Shown here one piece after another: positions 17,855 through 27,279 of a DNA stretch of 64,000 bases. The DNA comes from Cryobacterium sp. PH31-L1 (GTDB lineage: Bacteria; Actinomycetota; Actinomycetes; Actinomycetales; Microbacteriaceae). The stretch is taken from the NCBI RefSeq assembly GCF_030063145.1, contig NZ_JASISM010000003.1, positions 186,001 to 250,000 of the forward strand. The letters run 5' to 3'. The notes under the pieces are model-generated. The model was not told the DNA's origin, did no database searches, and saw only the letters and a list, made by a program, of their open reading frames with translations. The position numbers and the translations under genes are program-made. The number at the start of each line of letters is the position of its first letter. The first letter of the stretch is position 1.

Positions 17855-18310
17855 TCGGTACCTCTTTCTCTGTCGTGACTCTAGGTGTATCAGGACCCAC
17901 CGACACGGGACGCACCCACCCAGCCCGAGCCAGATTCTGCTACTGGATCACCCTAAGGAGCCAGTAGCGCGACCCACAAACACCCCTGTGGATAACTCTG
18001 TGGAGAATCTGCGCGAAACGCCGTGGAGATTGTGCAGAACCTGTGCACTCGCTTGTGGACAGATTTTAAATAGTTGCAAATAACTGCCGTTTGATCAGGA
18101 TTTTAAGTTCTGCACATGGGTGTGAATAAAGTAACCTCAATCAACCCTTGAACCTTGTCGATACGAATGCTCACCTGTGCACAAAAGCAGTGGGTCAATG
18201 CCCCAAAAGTGGCTCTTAACGCCGCATAGCGGAGGATTCCTTAGGGAACCCCCCGCTATGGGAGTGGTACAGGCGACCGGCCAAAAAGCCCGGCCTGCCG
18301 AGGTGTGATG
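17855..18310. promoter_or_regulatory. 456-base dnaB/rplI intergenic region with DnaA-box-like sites
   Basis: Lies between the end of the rpsF operon and the dnaB start, both minus strand. It holds a perfect DnaA box TGTGGATAA (17987-17995), a one-mismatch copy TGTGGAGAA (17999-18007), weaker TGTGGACA and TGTGCACAA words further on, an AT-richer stretch (18060-18140) and one or two hairpins near rplI. The dnaB promoter must be here; I cannot fix its hexamers with confidence. Confidence 0.6.
18225..18260 (-). terminator. hairpin downstream of rplI
   Basis: CATAGCGG (18225-18232) pairs with CCGCTATG (18253-18260), extended by an imperfect inner stem. It lies about 50 bases past the rplI stop. 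A second weaker GC hairpin with an A5/T5 loop sits at 18270-18297. No T-run, so terminator role is inferred. Confidence 0.5.
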
Positions 18311-18760
18311 CTACTTGGCAGCGACGACCACGAGAGTGATCGTGGCGCTGAGCTCGTCACGAAGACGAACCGTTGCCGTGTGCTCACCGGTCAGCTTGAT
18401 GGCGGTGAGTTCGATCTTGCGCTTGTCGATCGTTCCAAGACCTGCGGCTGCAACGGCGTTAGCCACATCCGTGGTCTTGACCGAACCGAAGAGGCGTCCG
18501 CCGGCGCCGGCCTTGACGACCAGGGTGACCTTGGTGTTCTCAAGTTTGACCTTGAGTGCCTCAGCCTCTTCGAAGGTGGCGTGCTCACGCGCAGCGCGGG
18601 CTGCCTTGATCTGCTCGATCTGCTTCTCGCCACCGCGGGTCCACGCCACAGCGAAGCCCTTGGGAACGAGGTAGTTACGAGCAAACCCGTTCTTGACGTC
18701 TACGACGTCGCCGGGTGCACCGAGGCCGGAGACCTCATGCGTCAGAATCAATTTCGACAT
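18311..18760 (-). CDS. rplI: 50S ribosomal protein L9
   Basis: A 149-residue protein starting [20 protein letters not shown] with the N-terminal [13 protein letters not shown] motif, a long connecting helix and a C-terminal RNA-binding domain containing [13 protein letters not shown]. Full length for L9. Last gene of rpsF-ssb-rpsR-rplI, nine bases after the rpsR stop. Confidence 0.96.
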   Translation of the reverse strand: MSKLILTHEVSGLGAPGDVVDVKNGFARNYLVPKGFAVAWTRGGEKQIEQIKAARAAREHATFEEAEALKVKLENTKVTLVVKAGAGGRLFGSVKTTDVANAVAAAGLGTIDKRKIELTAIKLTGEHTATVRLRDELSATITLVVVAAK

Positions 18761-18769
18761 TTGGTTTCC

Positions 18770-19033
18770 TTACCGGCCTGATCCTGCGTAGGGCAGCAAA
18801 GCCATTTCGCGGGCGTTCTTGACGGCACGGGCGATGAGGCGCTGTTCCTGAACGGAAACGCCTGTGATGCGGCGGGCGCGGATCTTTCCACGCTCGGAGA
18901 TGAACTTGCGCAGGGTGGGGACATCTTTGTAATCAATGACACCAACCCGAATCGACTTCGCGGGAGCGGCGTTCTTGCCACCCTTAGCTCCGCGAAGCGG
19001 CTTGCGGCGGTCGCCGCTCGACTTTCCAGCCAT
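18770..19033 (-). CDS. rpsR: 30S ribosomal protein S18, cysteine-free
   Basis: An 87-residue basic protein with [19 protein letters not shown] and [12 protein letters not shown], the S18 core. It contains no cysteine at all, so it is a zinc-independent (C-) S18 although it sits in the housekeeping rpsF operon rather than in the zur cluster. Located 47 bases downstream of ssb. Confidence 0.95.
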   Translation of the reverse strand: MAGKSSGDRRKPLRGAKGGKNAAPAKSIRVGVIDYKDVPTLRKFISERGKIRARRITGVSVQEQRLIARAVKNAREMALLPYAGSGR

Positions 19034-19080
19034 GATTTCCTTACTTTCTAAAAGAGGTGTTAGCTACGCGCAAGGCGAGC

Positions 19081-19599
19081 TTAGAAGGGGGTCTCGTCGC
19101 TGAAGTTGCCGGGGCTGTTCCAGACGTCTCCACCAGCTGCTGCTGGCGCAGCAGTCTTGGCGGGGGCGCTGGGTGCCCATGGCTCATCGTTGCCCTGGCC
19201 GCCGGCAGCGGGAGCACCGCTGCGAGGGCCAGAGGACTGCGCACGAGTGAGGGAGGCGGTGGCGTAGCGCAGCGAAGGACCAATTTCATCGATCTCGAGC
19301 TCCATACTCGTGCGCTTTTCACCTTCCTTTGTCTCATACGAACGCTGCTTGAGACGCCCGGAAGCGATGACACGCGACCCCTTGGTCAGTGAACCTGCAA
19401 CGTGTTCGGCGAATTCACGCCAAACGCTCGCACGCAGGAACAGCGCGTCGCCATCTTTCCACTCGTTGGCCGCACGATCGAACGTACGCGGAGTGGAAGC
19501 GATGGTGAAGTTAGCAACCGCCAGCCCGTTCTGCGTATAACGCAGTTCCGGATCGCTGGTGAGGTTGCCCACCACGGTGATTACGGTCTCGCCAGCCAT
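19081..19599 (-). CDS. ssb: single-stranded DNA-binding protein
   Basis: A 172-residue SSB with the OB fold in residues 1-110 ([32 protein letters not shown]), a Gly/Pro/Ala-rich linker and the acidic interaction tip DETPF at the C-terminus. The linker is Ala/Pro-rich rather than Gly/Gln-rich. It protects single strands and recruits repair and replication partners. Three bases separate it from rpsF. Confidence 0.95.
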   Translation of the reverse strand: MAGETVITVVGNLTSDPELRYTQNGLAVANFTIASTPRTFDRAANEWKDGDALFLRASVWREFAEHVAGSLTKGSRVIASGRLKQRSYETKEGEKRTSMELEIDEIGPSLRYATASLTRAQSSGPRSGAPAAGGQGNDEPWAPSAPAKTAAPAAAGGDVWNSPGNFSDETPF

Positions 19600-19602
19600 G
19601 GG

Positions 19603-20214
19603 CTACTTGTCGCTTGCCTTGTCGGCAGCGGCCGGAGCAGGAGTCGCCTTGGCAGCAGCAGGCTTTGCAGCGGCAACCTTCGCGGCGGGAACCGCGGTGG
19701 GGGCAGCAGTAACCGGAGCAGCAACTTCGACCTTCGCAGCAGTGGCGGGGGCCTCTGCAACGACGGTCTCGGCAACGACAGGCTTGGCGGCAGCGGCGAC
19801 CTTAGCGGCCGGAGCGGCAGCGGCTGCAGCAGCAGCGTCAGCCTTGGCGGCGATGACCTTCGGGTTGGCAGCCTTGCGAGCAGCCTTCTCTGCGGCCAGC
19901 TTGGTGGCGACGACGACCTGGGCGATGCCCTCTTCGGCGCGGAGCACCTTGGTGCGCATGACGGCCTCGGACAGCTTCAGCTGACGGTCGAGCTCGACTG
20001 TGGCTGAGGCGTTCGCGGTGAAGTCAACGACGGCATAAATGCCTTCGGTCTTCTTGTTGATCTCGTAAGCGAGACGACGACGACCCCAGACATCAACCTT
20101 GTCAATGCTGCCACCATCGTTGCGAACAACGTTGAGGAACTTGTCAAGGCTGGGAGCTACGGTGCGCTCATCGATCTCGGGATCGAGGATAACCATAAGT
20201 TCGTACTGATGCAT
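19603..20214 (-). CDS. rpsF: 30S ribosomal protein S6 with long Ala/Lys/Pro tail
   Basis: A 203-residue protein; residues 1-95 are a normal S6 ([38 protein letters not shown]). The remaining ~105 residues are low-complexity Ala-rich sequence with Lys, Pro and Val (for example [15 protein letters not shown]), about twice the usual S6 length. Some Microbacteriaceae S6 proteins do have extended tails; the role is unknown. The ATG follows GGAGGTGGG. First gene of the operon. A 7-bp inverted repeat TGCAGAA/TTCTGCA sits upstream at 20246-20260. Confidence 0.93.
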   Translation of the reverse strand: MHQYELMVILDPEIDERTVAPSLDKFLNVVRNDGGSIDKVDVWGRRRLAYEINKKTEGIYAVVDFTANASATVELDRQLKLSEAVMRTKVLRAEEGIAQVVVATKLAAEKAARKAANPKVIAAKADAAAAAAAAPAAKVAAAAKPVVAETVVAEAPATAAKVEVAAPVTAAPTAVPAAKVAAAKPAAAKATPAPAAADKASDK

Positions 20215-20376
20215 GACTAACCCACCTCCTTCGGACTAAAACGGCTGCAGAATTTCTGCAACAGGAGGGTTGTGCATGTGCTGCCGGCGGAGGCCGGGAA
20301 TCCGGCACGCAGGCAACCTGCCCAGACTACCGGATGCCGCGCGCATTCGCCAGTCGATCTGCCGTCGTTGGCCGAC

Positions 20377-21717
20377 CTACTCGGTCAGAGTGGCGTTGGC
20401 GGCATTCTGGGCGGCACGGACACCGGAGCCAACCGGCGTGCGGCCGAGGAAGACCTCATCGAGCAGCGGCCGCATGGCGTTCTCGGCGGCCGGCCAGCCG
20501 GCTCCCCGCGGCGCCGGCGCCGTTCCGGCGGCCAGCACGTCGTAGAACGGGCTGATGTCGACATTCTCCGAAGCCCAGTAGGCCGCGTAGGCCGGCTGCG
20601 CGGCCAGCACGGCCGGAGACGCTGCACCCGATGCCCCGATGAATTCTGATCCGGCGGCACTCCCGAGCCATGCCAAGACCCGCTGCGTTTCGACCGGATG
20701 ATGGGATGCCGCATTACCGGCGGCGGCGATGCCATCGACGCCGCTGATCGCACCGGCCGGGCCGCTGGGCAGGCGCACAATGCCCCAATCGAAGTTGGCC
20801 CCGGCGCTCACATTGGCGAGGTTGTACACACCACTCTGGAACAGGGCCATCTTGCCCTGCAGAAACTGTTCGCGGCTGAAGTCGCCGTTGGTGTTCGTGT
20901 CGGCGGCCGACGGAGCGACCTGCCACTTGTTCATGAGATCGACCAGGTACTCGAACGAGGCGATGCCGGCGTCGGACGCGAAAGCGTACTGGTTGGACTC
21001 GTTTTGAAACTGGGCACCATTGGAGGCCAGGTAATTCAGCACCATCGCCTGCAGGTCGTAGCCGGCGTTGTAGCCATATTGGCTGAGGTTGGAACCGTCG
21101 AACTCGGCACTGTCGGCCGTGTTCCCGTTGTAGTCCTTGGTGAGTTTCTGCAGCACGCCAATGAGGGTGTCGTTGTCACCGGTGGGATCCCAGGTGAGTG
21201 CGGACACGTCGCCTGCGGTCAGGCCGGCATCACCGAGCAGGTCGGCGTTGTAATACACCGCAATGCCGGGGTCGGCCAGCTGCGGCACTCCCCACAGCGT
21301 GGCGTCCCTGGTGTACTGGGCCGTGACGGGCGCGGACCAGCCGGCCTGGGCATCCGCTGGGATGGCGGTGGTGATGTCCAGCAGCGCCCCCGCGTCGGCG
21401 TAGGCGGGGTAGCTGCCGCCGTCGACCCAGAAGACGTCGGGCGCACCAGCACCGGCAACGTCGGTGCGCAGCTTCTCGAAATAGTCATTCCAGGGCACAA
21501 TCTCGACGTCGATGTGGATGTCGGGGTTGTCCTGTTCGAAGGCGGAAAATGACTTCTCGTACGCGGCGGCGACCTGTTCGTCCCAGAGGCGCACGGTCAC
21601 TGTGGTGATATCGCCGGATGATTCCGTGCTGGAGAAGGTCAGGGCGGTGACGGCCCCGGTAATGACGAGCAACACTCCGGCAACGCCGGCAGCAATGATA
21701 GTGGAACGCTTAGCCAT
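20377..21717 (-). CDS. sugar ABC transporter substrate-binding protein (family 1)
   Basis: A 446-residue extracellular binding protein starting MAKRSTIIAAGVAGVLLVIT at ATG 21717, preceded by GAGGA. Motifs include RLWDEQVAAAYEKSFSAFEQ and WNDYFEKLRTDVAGAGAPDV, typical of CUT1 maltose-type binding proteins. The N-terminal hydrophobic segment has no lipobox cysteine, so it may be membrane-anchored or secreted rather than lipidated, which is unusual for a Gram-positive. It follows the two permease genes. No ATPase is encoded nearby, so a shared MsiK-type ATPase is expected. Confidence 0.88.
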   Translation of the reverse strand: MAKRSTIIAAGVAGVLLVITGAVTALTFSSTESSGDITTVTVRLWDEQVAAAYEKSFSAFEQDNPDIHIDVEIVPWNDYFEKLRTDVAGAGAPDVFWVDGGSYPAYADAGALLDITTAIPADAQAGWSAPVTAQYTRDATLWGVPQLADPGIAVYYNADLLGDAGLTAGDVSALTWDPTGDNDTLIGVLQKLTKDYNGNTADSAEFDGSNLSQYGYNAGYDLQAMVLNYLASNGAQFQNESNQYAFASDAGIASFEYLVDLMNKWQVAPSAADTNTNGDFSREQFLQGKMALFQSGVYNLANVSAGANFDWGIVRLPSGPAGAISGVDGIAAAGNAASHHPVETQRVLAWLGSAAGSEFIGASGAASPAVLAAQPAYAAYWASENVDISPFYDVLAAGTAPAPRGAGWPAAENAMRPLLDEVFLGRTPVGSGVRAAQNAANATLTE

Positions 21718-21760
21718 GAAGTCCTCTATTGACGGATCGATCCTTCCCCAGTGAACCAGC

Positions 21761-22591
21761 CTACGCAGATCCCGAGATGGTGATGGACCGCACAAAGCTG
21801 CGCTGAAACAGGAGAAACAACACGAGCAGCGGCACCAGGGCGAGTGTCGTGGCCGCCATTACGAGCGTCCAGTTGCCGTTGAACTGGCTTTGCAGGCTCG
21901 CGGTAGCGACGGTCACGACCCGCCAGTCGGTGCCGGTCGTCACCACGAGCGGCCACATGAAACTGTTCCAGTGGCTCACGATCGTGATCAGGGTCAGCGT
22001 GGCAATAATCGGACGCGACAGTGGCACGACAATCTCGACCAGCACGTCGAGGGTGTTCGCACCGTCCAGCCGGGCCGCATCAATGAGTTCCTGAGGGATT
22101 CCGCGAAAGTACTCGCGCAGCAGAAAGATCGCGTAGGGGGAAGCAAACGCGAACGGCAGCACGAGGCTCCAGAACGAGTTCCGCAGCCCGGCCTCGGTCA
22201 TCATCAGGTACAGCGGAACGACAAGCACGACGGGTGGGATCATCAGGGTCGACAGGTACACCCAAAACAGCACCTGACGGCCCGGAAAATCGACCCTAGC
22301 GAAGGCATACGCGGCGAGAATCGAGCAGATCAGCTGCCCGACCAGAATCAGTACCGCCGCCAGAACCGTGACCACGATGGCACGACCGAATTGTGCCGGT
22401 CCGGTCAGCAGCAGGGCAAAATTGTCGAGGGTGAATGGGTCAGGCCAGCTCAGGGCTGACTGCTGCGCGAACTGCTCCCGAGTCTTGAAAGCGGTGAGGA
22501 TACTCAGCAGGAACGGCCCGAGGGTGAACAGTGCGCCGAGCACGAGCACCAGGTAGACGGCGGCGGTTGAGGAGAATCTAGTCCATTTCAT
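21761..22591 (-). CDS. carbohydrate ABC transporter permease (MalG-type)
   Basis: A 276-residue permease starting MKWTRFSSTAAVYLVLVLGA with six helices and the EAA loop as DAARLDGANTLDVLVEIVVP. ATG 22591 overlaps the end of the upstream permease gene by 14 bases and replaces the longer frame from 22678, whose extra residues are not membrane-protein-like. Forms the channel with the MalF-type partner. Confidence 0.92.
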   Translation of the reverse strand: MKWTRFSSTAAVYLVLVLGALFTLGPFLLSILTAFKTREQFAQQSALSWPDPFTLDNFALLLTGPAQFGRAIVVTVLAAVLILVGQLICSILAAYAFARVDFPGRQVLFWVYLSTLMIPPVVLVVPLYLMMTEAGLRNSFWSLVLPFAFASPYAIFLLREYFRGIPQELIDAARLDGANTLDVLVEIVVPLSRPIIATLTLITIVSHWNSFMWPLVVTTGTDWRVVTVATASLQSQFNGNWTLVMAATTLALVPLLVLFLLFQRSFVRSITISGSA

Positions 22592-23459
22592 AGGTGACCC
22601 TCCGACGAAAATAGAGCTGCTGGGCGAGGGTGATGACCACCAGGATGACCAGCAGAACGACCGCCATGACGGCCGCACGACCGAGGTCGAAGGCGTCGAA
22701 AGCTTCGTAGTAGATGCGCGCCGCTACGACATCCGTTGATCGTGCAGGTCCGCCCTGGGTGAGCGCGTAGACCTGGTCGAAGACCTGAAAAGCCGAGATG
22801 ACGGTGGTAACCAGCACGAAGAACATGGTGGGACGCAGCAGCGGAAGCTTGATGTGCCAGAACATCTGTACCGCGCCGGCACCGTCGATGCGGGCGGCCT
22901 CGAGAATCTGCCCCGGGATGTTGAGGAGCCCGGCCATGAAGAACAGGGTGACGTAGCCGACGTTGGTCCAGATCACCACGGCGGCCACGGCCGGCAGCGC
23001 GAGCGCCGGATCACTGAGCCACTCGACGCGCTGCCCGAGCAAGGTGTTCAGGGCTCCGTCGGTGGGCGCGAGAATCCACTTCCAGACGACTCCGAGAGCA
23101 AGCGGGGCACAGATCCACGGCAGCACGTAGATGGTCCGAAACCAGGCGGACCCCGGCAGTCCACGCGTGAGCAGGGTCGCCGCGCCGAGCCCGATCAGGG
23201 TTTGAATTGGCACCACGAGGGCAACGAAGATCAGCGTGACCAGCAGTGAATTGCCGAAGACACCGTCGCTGAGAACGGACTGGTAATTGTCGAGACCGAC
23301 GAAGGTGATCGGGCCGATCAGGTCCCAGCTCTGAAAGCTGAGCCAGAGCACGACGAGCACCGGGAGCAGCAGAAAGCAGACCACGCCGAACAGGCTGGGG
23401 GCGAGAAGGGCATAGCCGGTGATCGCACTGCGTCGACGCAGCCTGCCTCTACTCCGCAC
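22578..23459 (-). CDS. carbohydrate ABC transporter permease (MalF-type)
   Basis: A 293-residue permease beginning at GTG (MRSRGRLRRRSAITGYALLA), six helices, EAA loop EAARIDGAGAVQMFWHIKLP. The start overlaps the last 11 bases of the CCA-adding enzyme gene, so transport genes are translationally joined to a tRNA-processing gene. CUT1-type substrate (oligosaccharide or polyol) cannot be named. Confidence 0.92.
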   Translation of the reverse strand: MRSRGRLRRRSAITGYALLAPSLFGVVCFLLLPVLVVLWLSFQSWDLIGPITFVGLDNYQSVLSDGVFGNSLLVTLIFVALVVPIQTLIGLGAATLLTRGLPGSAWFRTIYVLPWICAPLALGVVWKWILAPTDGALNTLLGQRVEWLSDPALALPAVAAVVIWTNVGYVTLFFMAGLLNIPGQILEAARIDGAGAVQMFWHIKLPLLRPTMFFVLVTTVISAFQVFDQVYALTQGGPARSTDVVAARIYYEAFDAFDLGRAAVMAVVLLVILVVITLAQQLYFRRRVTYEMD

Positions 23460-24903
23460 GCTCCGCCCGCCACTGAATCAACCGTCGGGTGGCTTCTTCC
23501 TCGCCCAGTGGGCCGTCATCGAGACGCTGCTCGAGCAGATACCGGTAGGCCTCTCCCACTTCGCGGCCCGGCTTCAGACCGAGCACCGCCATGATCTGTT
23601 CGCCGTCGAGGTCCGGCCGTACCGCGCCGAGCTCTTCCTGCTCGTTCAGCGCGGCAATTCGCTGTTCCAGGTCGTCGTAGGCGAAGCCGAGCCGGTCGGC
23701 CTTGCGCCGGTTGCGGGTCGTTACGTCGGCGCGGGTCAGAATATGCAGTCGTTCCAGCTGGTCGCCGGCGTCGCGCACATACCGGCGCACGGCCGAGTCG
23801 GTCCAGGCGCCCTCCGTGTAGCCGAAGAATCGCAGGTGCAGCTCGATCAGACGGGCGACGGCGTTGATGGTGTCGTTGTCAAAGCGCAGGGCGCGCAGGC
23901 GCTTCTTGGCGAGCTTGGCACCCACCACGTCGTGGTGGTAGAAACTCACGACGCCGCCGGGTTCCAGCTTGCGGGTGGCCGGCTTGCCGATGTCGTGAAG
24001 CAGGGCGGCGAGACGCACGATCAGGTCTGGGGCCTCCAGGCTGCCACGCGAAGTCTCGTAGCCCATCGCCTGCTCCAGCACCGTGAGGGTGTGCTGGTAG
24101 ACGTCCTTGTGGTGGTGGTGCTCGTCGATCTCGAGCCGCAAGCCGGGAATCTCCGGCAGCACGATCTCGGCCAGGCCCGATTCCATCAGTACCTCGATGC
24201 CGGCGCGAGGGTCCCGGGAGACCAACAGCTTTGATAGTTCGTCACCGATGCGTTCGGCCGACACGATACGGATACTTTCCCGCATCGTCTCCATGGCCAC
24301 TGCGGTATCCAGATCCAGCGTGAAACCCAGCTGGCCGGTAAACCGAGCCGCGCGCAGCATCCGCAGGGGGTCGTCACCGAAGGACACCTCCGGAGTGCTC
24401 GGAGTGCGGAGGCGCTGAGCCAGCAGATCGTCAATGCCGCCGGCCGGGTCGACGAGCATCAATTGGGGCAGGCGCAGGGCCATGGCGTTGACGGTGAAGT
24501 CCCGGCGGAGCAGGTCGGGTTCCAGGCTGGTACCGAACACCACATCGGGCTTGCGGGTCGTGCCGTCATAGCTGTCCGCCCGGTAGGTGGTGATCTCCAC
24601 GGTTTCACCGGCGAGGCTCGCACCGATCGTGCCATACGCCCGACCGATGTCCCACTGCGCTTCGGAGAGCGGTTTGACGAGGGCGAGAATCTGATCGGGT
24701 GTCGCATCCGTGGTGAAATCCAGGTCGTGCAGTGGGCGGTCCAGGAACGCATCGCGTACCGGGCCGCCGACCAGGGCCAGCTCATGGCCGGCCGCTGCAA
24801 ATGCGTTCGCGAGACGGGAAACGGTGGGGGTGGCAGCCAGGTCGCCCAGTCGTGCGAGGGCTGCCGCGACGCTCTGCATATGCCCCATATTAGTTGCCAT
24901 CAT
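23449..24903 (-). CDS. pcnA: CCA tRNA nucleotidyltransferase
   Basis: A 484-residue class II nucleotidyltransferase with GGPVRDAFLDR and the catalytic aspartates in HDLDFTTDA, the RRDFTVNAMAL motif, and a C-terminal HD domain (LLHDIGKP). It adds or repairs the CCA end of tRNAs; all three tRNA genes in this window lack an encoded CCA, consistent with need for it. ATG 24903 and 24900 are both possible, with further ATGs at 24888 and 24879. Divergent from the DUF6049 gene, 57 bases apart. Confidence 0.94.
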   Translation of the reverse strand: MMATNMGHMQSVAAALARLGDLAATPTVSRLANAFAAAGHELALVGGPVRDAFLDRPLHDLDFTTDATPDQILALVKPLSEAQWDIGRAYGTIGASLAGETVEITTYRADSYDGTTRKPDVVFGTSLEPDLLRRDFTVNAMALRLPQLMLVDPAGGIDDLLAQRLRTPSTPEVSFGDDPLRMLRAARFTGQLGFTLDLDTAVAMETMRESIRIVSAERIGDELSKLLVSRDPRAGIEVLMESGLAEIVLPEIPGLRLEIDEHHHHKDVYQHTLTVLEQAMGYETSRGSLEAPDLIVRLAALLHDIGKPATRKLEPGGVVSFYHHDVVGAKLAKKRLRALRFDNDTINAVARLIELHLRFFGYTEGAWTDSAVRRYVRDAGDQLERLHILTRADVTTRNRRKADRLGFAYDDLEQRIAALNEQEELGAVRPDLDGEQIMAVLGLKPGREVGEAYRYLLEQRLDDGPLGEEEATRRLIQWRAERAE

Positions 24904-24960
24904 GGGGCCACGCAGACTCGGTGCAGGCGGCTCTAGGCTGACACGCCGTAGAATCCCCCT

Positions 24961-27279
24961 ATGGTGGCCGATTCAGATTCCGCGCATCGGCCCGCGCTCC
25001 CGGCTGCCGCGTGCGGCGCCGTGCGCCCGGCCCGGCGCACGATAGGTCGTCGCCGGACCGGGCCGATTACGGCGTTTCTGGTGGGCGCTCTGACCCTGGC
25101 GTCGCTGATTTTTGCACCGATATTCGTTCTAACGTCGGCTCAGGCCGCCCCGGAGAACGGCTCCGTCGCGACCGTCACCACCCCAGCCGACACCGTCGGC
25201 ATCACGGTCGCGCCGACCACGTCACCGCAGCTGGTGCCTGGCCAGGACCTGGTTCTGACGGTGACCGTGCACAACAACACCAGCGCAGACATTCCGATCG
25301 GCCGAGTCGATGTGTACCTCGCGCAGCTCGCGCTGACGACCCGAACGGCACTCGATAGCTGGCTGCGGCCCGATGACGATGCAAATTCCGGCGACCAGCT
25401 GGTAAGTGTGCCCACCACGGAAGGCATACCGGCTGGTGCCAGCACGAACCTGAGCGTCACGGTTCCGGCTGCGGCCGTGGGATTGACCGATAGCAACGCG
25501 TGGGGCGCGCGTGGGATCGCCGCGATTCTCCTAGCGGGTGACGAGATTCAAGCGGAGGGCCGCGGCACGTTTGTCTGGTCCCAGGGCAGCGCGATCACCC
25601 CGGTCGCTCTCGCCGCCATTCTGCCGATCACGACCCCGGAAAGCGCGGCCGGCCTGATCACCTCGAAGGCACTCGAGTCGTACACGAGCTCGGTCGGTCT
25701 GCTCTCGCGCCAACTGGATGCCGCCATTGATGCGCCCACCGCGACGATCGCCATAGATCCGCAGATCATCGCCTCGATTCGGGTGCTCGGCACGGCCGCT
25801 CCGGCGTCGGCCGTGGCCTGGCTCGATCGTCTGGCCGGTGCGAGCAATGACATCTTCCCGCTCGGCTACGCGGATGCCGATATCGCGTTGCAAGCGCAGG
25901 CCGGTGCCACGACGCTGCTCGCGCCCACCTCCTTCGTGTCGGCGATCGACGCGAGCCTGTTCGTCGTGCCCTCGGCCACACCGCTCCCGGAAGACACCAC
26001 CGAACCGACCGATGTGCCCAGCGTCACGTCAGGAGCCAGGGCCCAAGCCATCGCGTCTCCGACTCCTACCCCGACACCCACGCCGGAACCCGGCGCAACG
26101 GTCATCCCCTCGACCAGTGACCTGCTGGCCTGGAACTACACGAGCACCGCGATCGGCTGGCCGGTCGCCGGGCAGGTTGCGCGCGGCGATCTTGACGTCT
26201 TTGCCGCGAGCGGCCTGACCACGACCATCCTCTCCAGCGGGAACGTCGAACAGTCAGACGTCTTCACGCCGAATACCGCGTTCGCTCTTCCGGGCGGGCT
26301 TGGTCTGGTCAGCGACTCCGCGCTGTCGGCCGCCATCCGTACCGCGGCCGAAGCCACGACCGAGGACGAGTGGCGGGTCAGCGTCTCCGAGGCGGCGTCG
26401 CTGCTCGCGGTCGTGTCTGCGGAGAACCCCAACTCGGCACGCACATTGTTGGTCACCTTCAACCGAAGCATTCCGGAAAGTGCGACCCGGGTCGCTCAGA
26501 CGCTTGCCGCCCTCGATTCGACGGCCTGGTCGAACGCGGCCCCCCTGCAGGCTGCCCTGGATTCCACTCCGGGCACCACGGTGACTTTTCGTGACCAGGC
26601 CATTGACAGCGACCGGGTCACGCTGGCCCGATCGCTGTTGCAGCGCGAGGCGGCAATCGCCGAATTCGCGACCATTCTGGCCGATCCGCTGGCGTTCACC
26701 GCGCCAGCACGATTGGATTTGCTCACCCTTCTGGACACCACCTGGGCCTCTCAGACCGCGGCCTGGGCCGACCAGGTGCGGGCGAACCTCGCTGCTTCCT
26801 TCGACCTGATCCACGCCGTGACCGTGACCACCCGCGGGCCGATCATCGTGGTGGGCAGCAAGGTCGACCTGCGCATAACGCTCAACAATGCCCTGGACCA
26901 GGCCGTCACCGTGCGCACCGAGATCGTGCCGTCCAACGGGCGACTCGTGGTCGGTGAAACCCTCGAGACGACCATTCAGCCGAACTCCGCGCAGGCCGTC
27001 TCCGTACCCCTCAGCGCCGCTGTCGGTAACGGCGATGTGGTCCTGCGGGTCACCCTGTTCACCCTGAATGGCACCCCGCTCGGCCAGCCGGCCCCGATCG
27101 ATGTCAGCGTACGCGCCGACTGGGAAGGTGTTGGCGCGAGTATCTTCGCCATTCTCGTCGTCGGCTTCTTCGGTTTTGGTATCTGGCGCAACATCGTGCG
27201 TCGACGCCGTGAGAAATCGGCCGAGACATCCGCTGTCAGTGAAGAGACGGTGTTACCCACGGCGGTGCCCGATGCCTGA
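24961..27279 (+). CDS. DUF6049 family membrane-anchored secreted protein
   Basis: A 772-residue protein with an N-terminal export signal (hydrophobic about residues 38-60, ending SAQAAP), a large Ala/Thr/Ser-rich extracellular region with a (TP)-rich linker around residue 362, and one C-terminal transmembrane helix (about 722-745) followed by a basic tail RRRREK. It overlaps the murJ start by eight bases. The DUF6049-MurJ pair is widespread in actinobacteria, suggesting a role in lipid II export or cell-wall assembly; no function is established that I know of. Confidence 0.85.
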   Translation: MVADSDSAHRPALPAAACGAVRPARRTIGRRRTGPITAFLVGALTLASLIFAPIFVLTSAQAAPENGSVATVTTPADTVGITVAPTTSPQLVPGQDLVLTVTVHNNTSADIPIGRVDVYLAQLALTTRTALDSWLRPDDDANSGDQLVSVPTTEGIPAGASTNLSVTVPAAAVGLTDSNAWGARGIAAILLAGDEIQAEGRGTFVWSQGSAITPVALAAILPITTPESAAGLITSKALESYTSSVGLLSRQLDAAIDAPTATIAIDPQIIASIRVLGTAAPASAVAWLDRLAGASNDIFPLGYADADIALQAQAGATTLLAPTSFVSAIDASLFVVPSATPLPEDTTEPTDVPSVTSGARAQAIASPTPTPTPTPEPGATVIPSTSDLLAWNYTSTAIGWPVAGQVARGDLDVFAASGLTTTILSSGNVEQSDVFTPNTAFALPGGLGLVSDSALSAAIRTAAEATTEDEWRVSVSEAASLLAVVSAENPNSARTLLVTFNRSIPESATRVAQTLAALDSTAWSNAAPLQAALDSTPGTTVTFRDQAIDSDRVTLARSLLQREAAIAEFATILADPLAFTAPARLDLLTLLDTTWASQTAAWADQVRANLAASFDLIHAVTVTTRGPIIVVGSKVDLRITLNNALDQAVTVRTEIVPSNGRLVVGETLETTIQPNSAQAVSVPLSAAVGNGDVVLRVTLFTLNGTPLGQPAPIDVSVRADWEGVGASIFAILVVGFFGFGIWRNIVRRRREKSAETSAVSEETVLPTAVPDA

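Noticed and set aside
21717..21795. 26-residue N-terminal extension of the sugar-binding protein
   Set aside because: ATG 21717 has a proper ribosome site and starts the export signal; the extension is polar and not signal-like.
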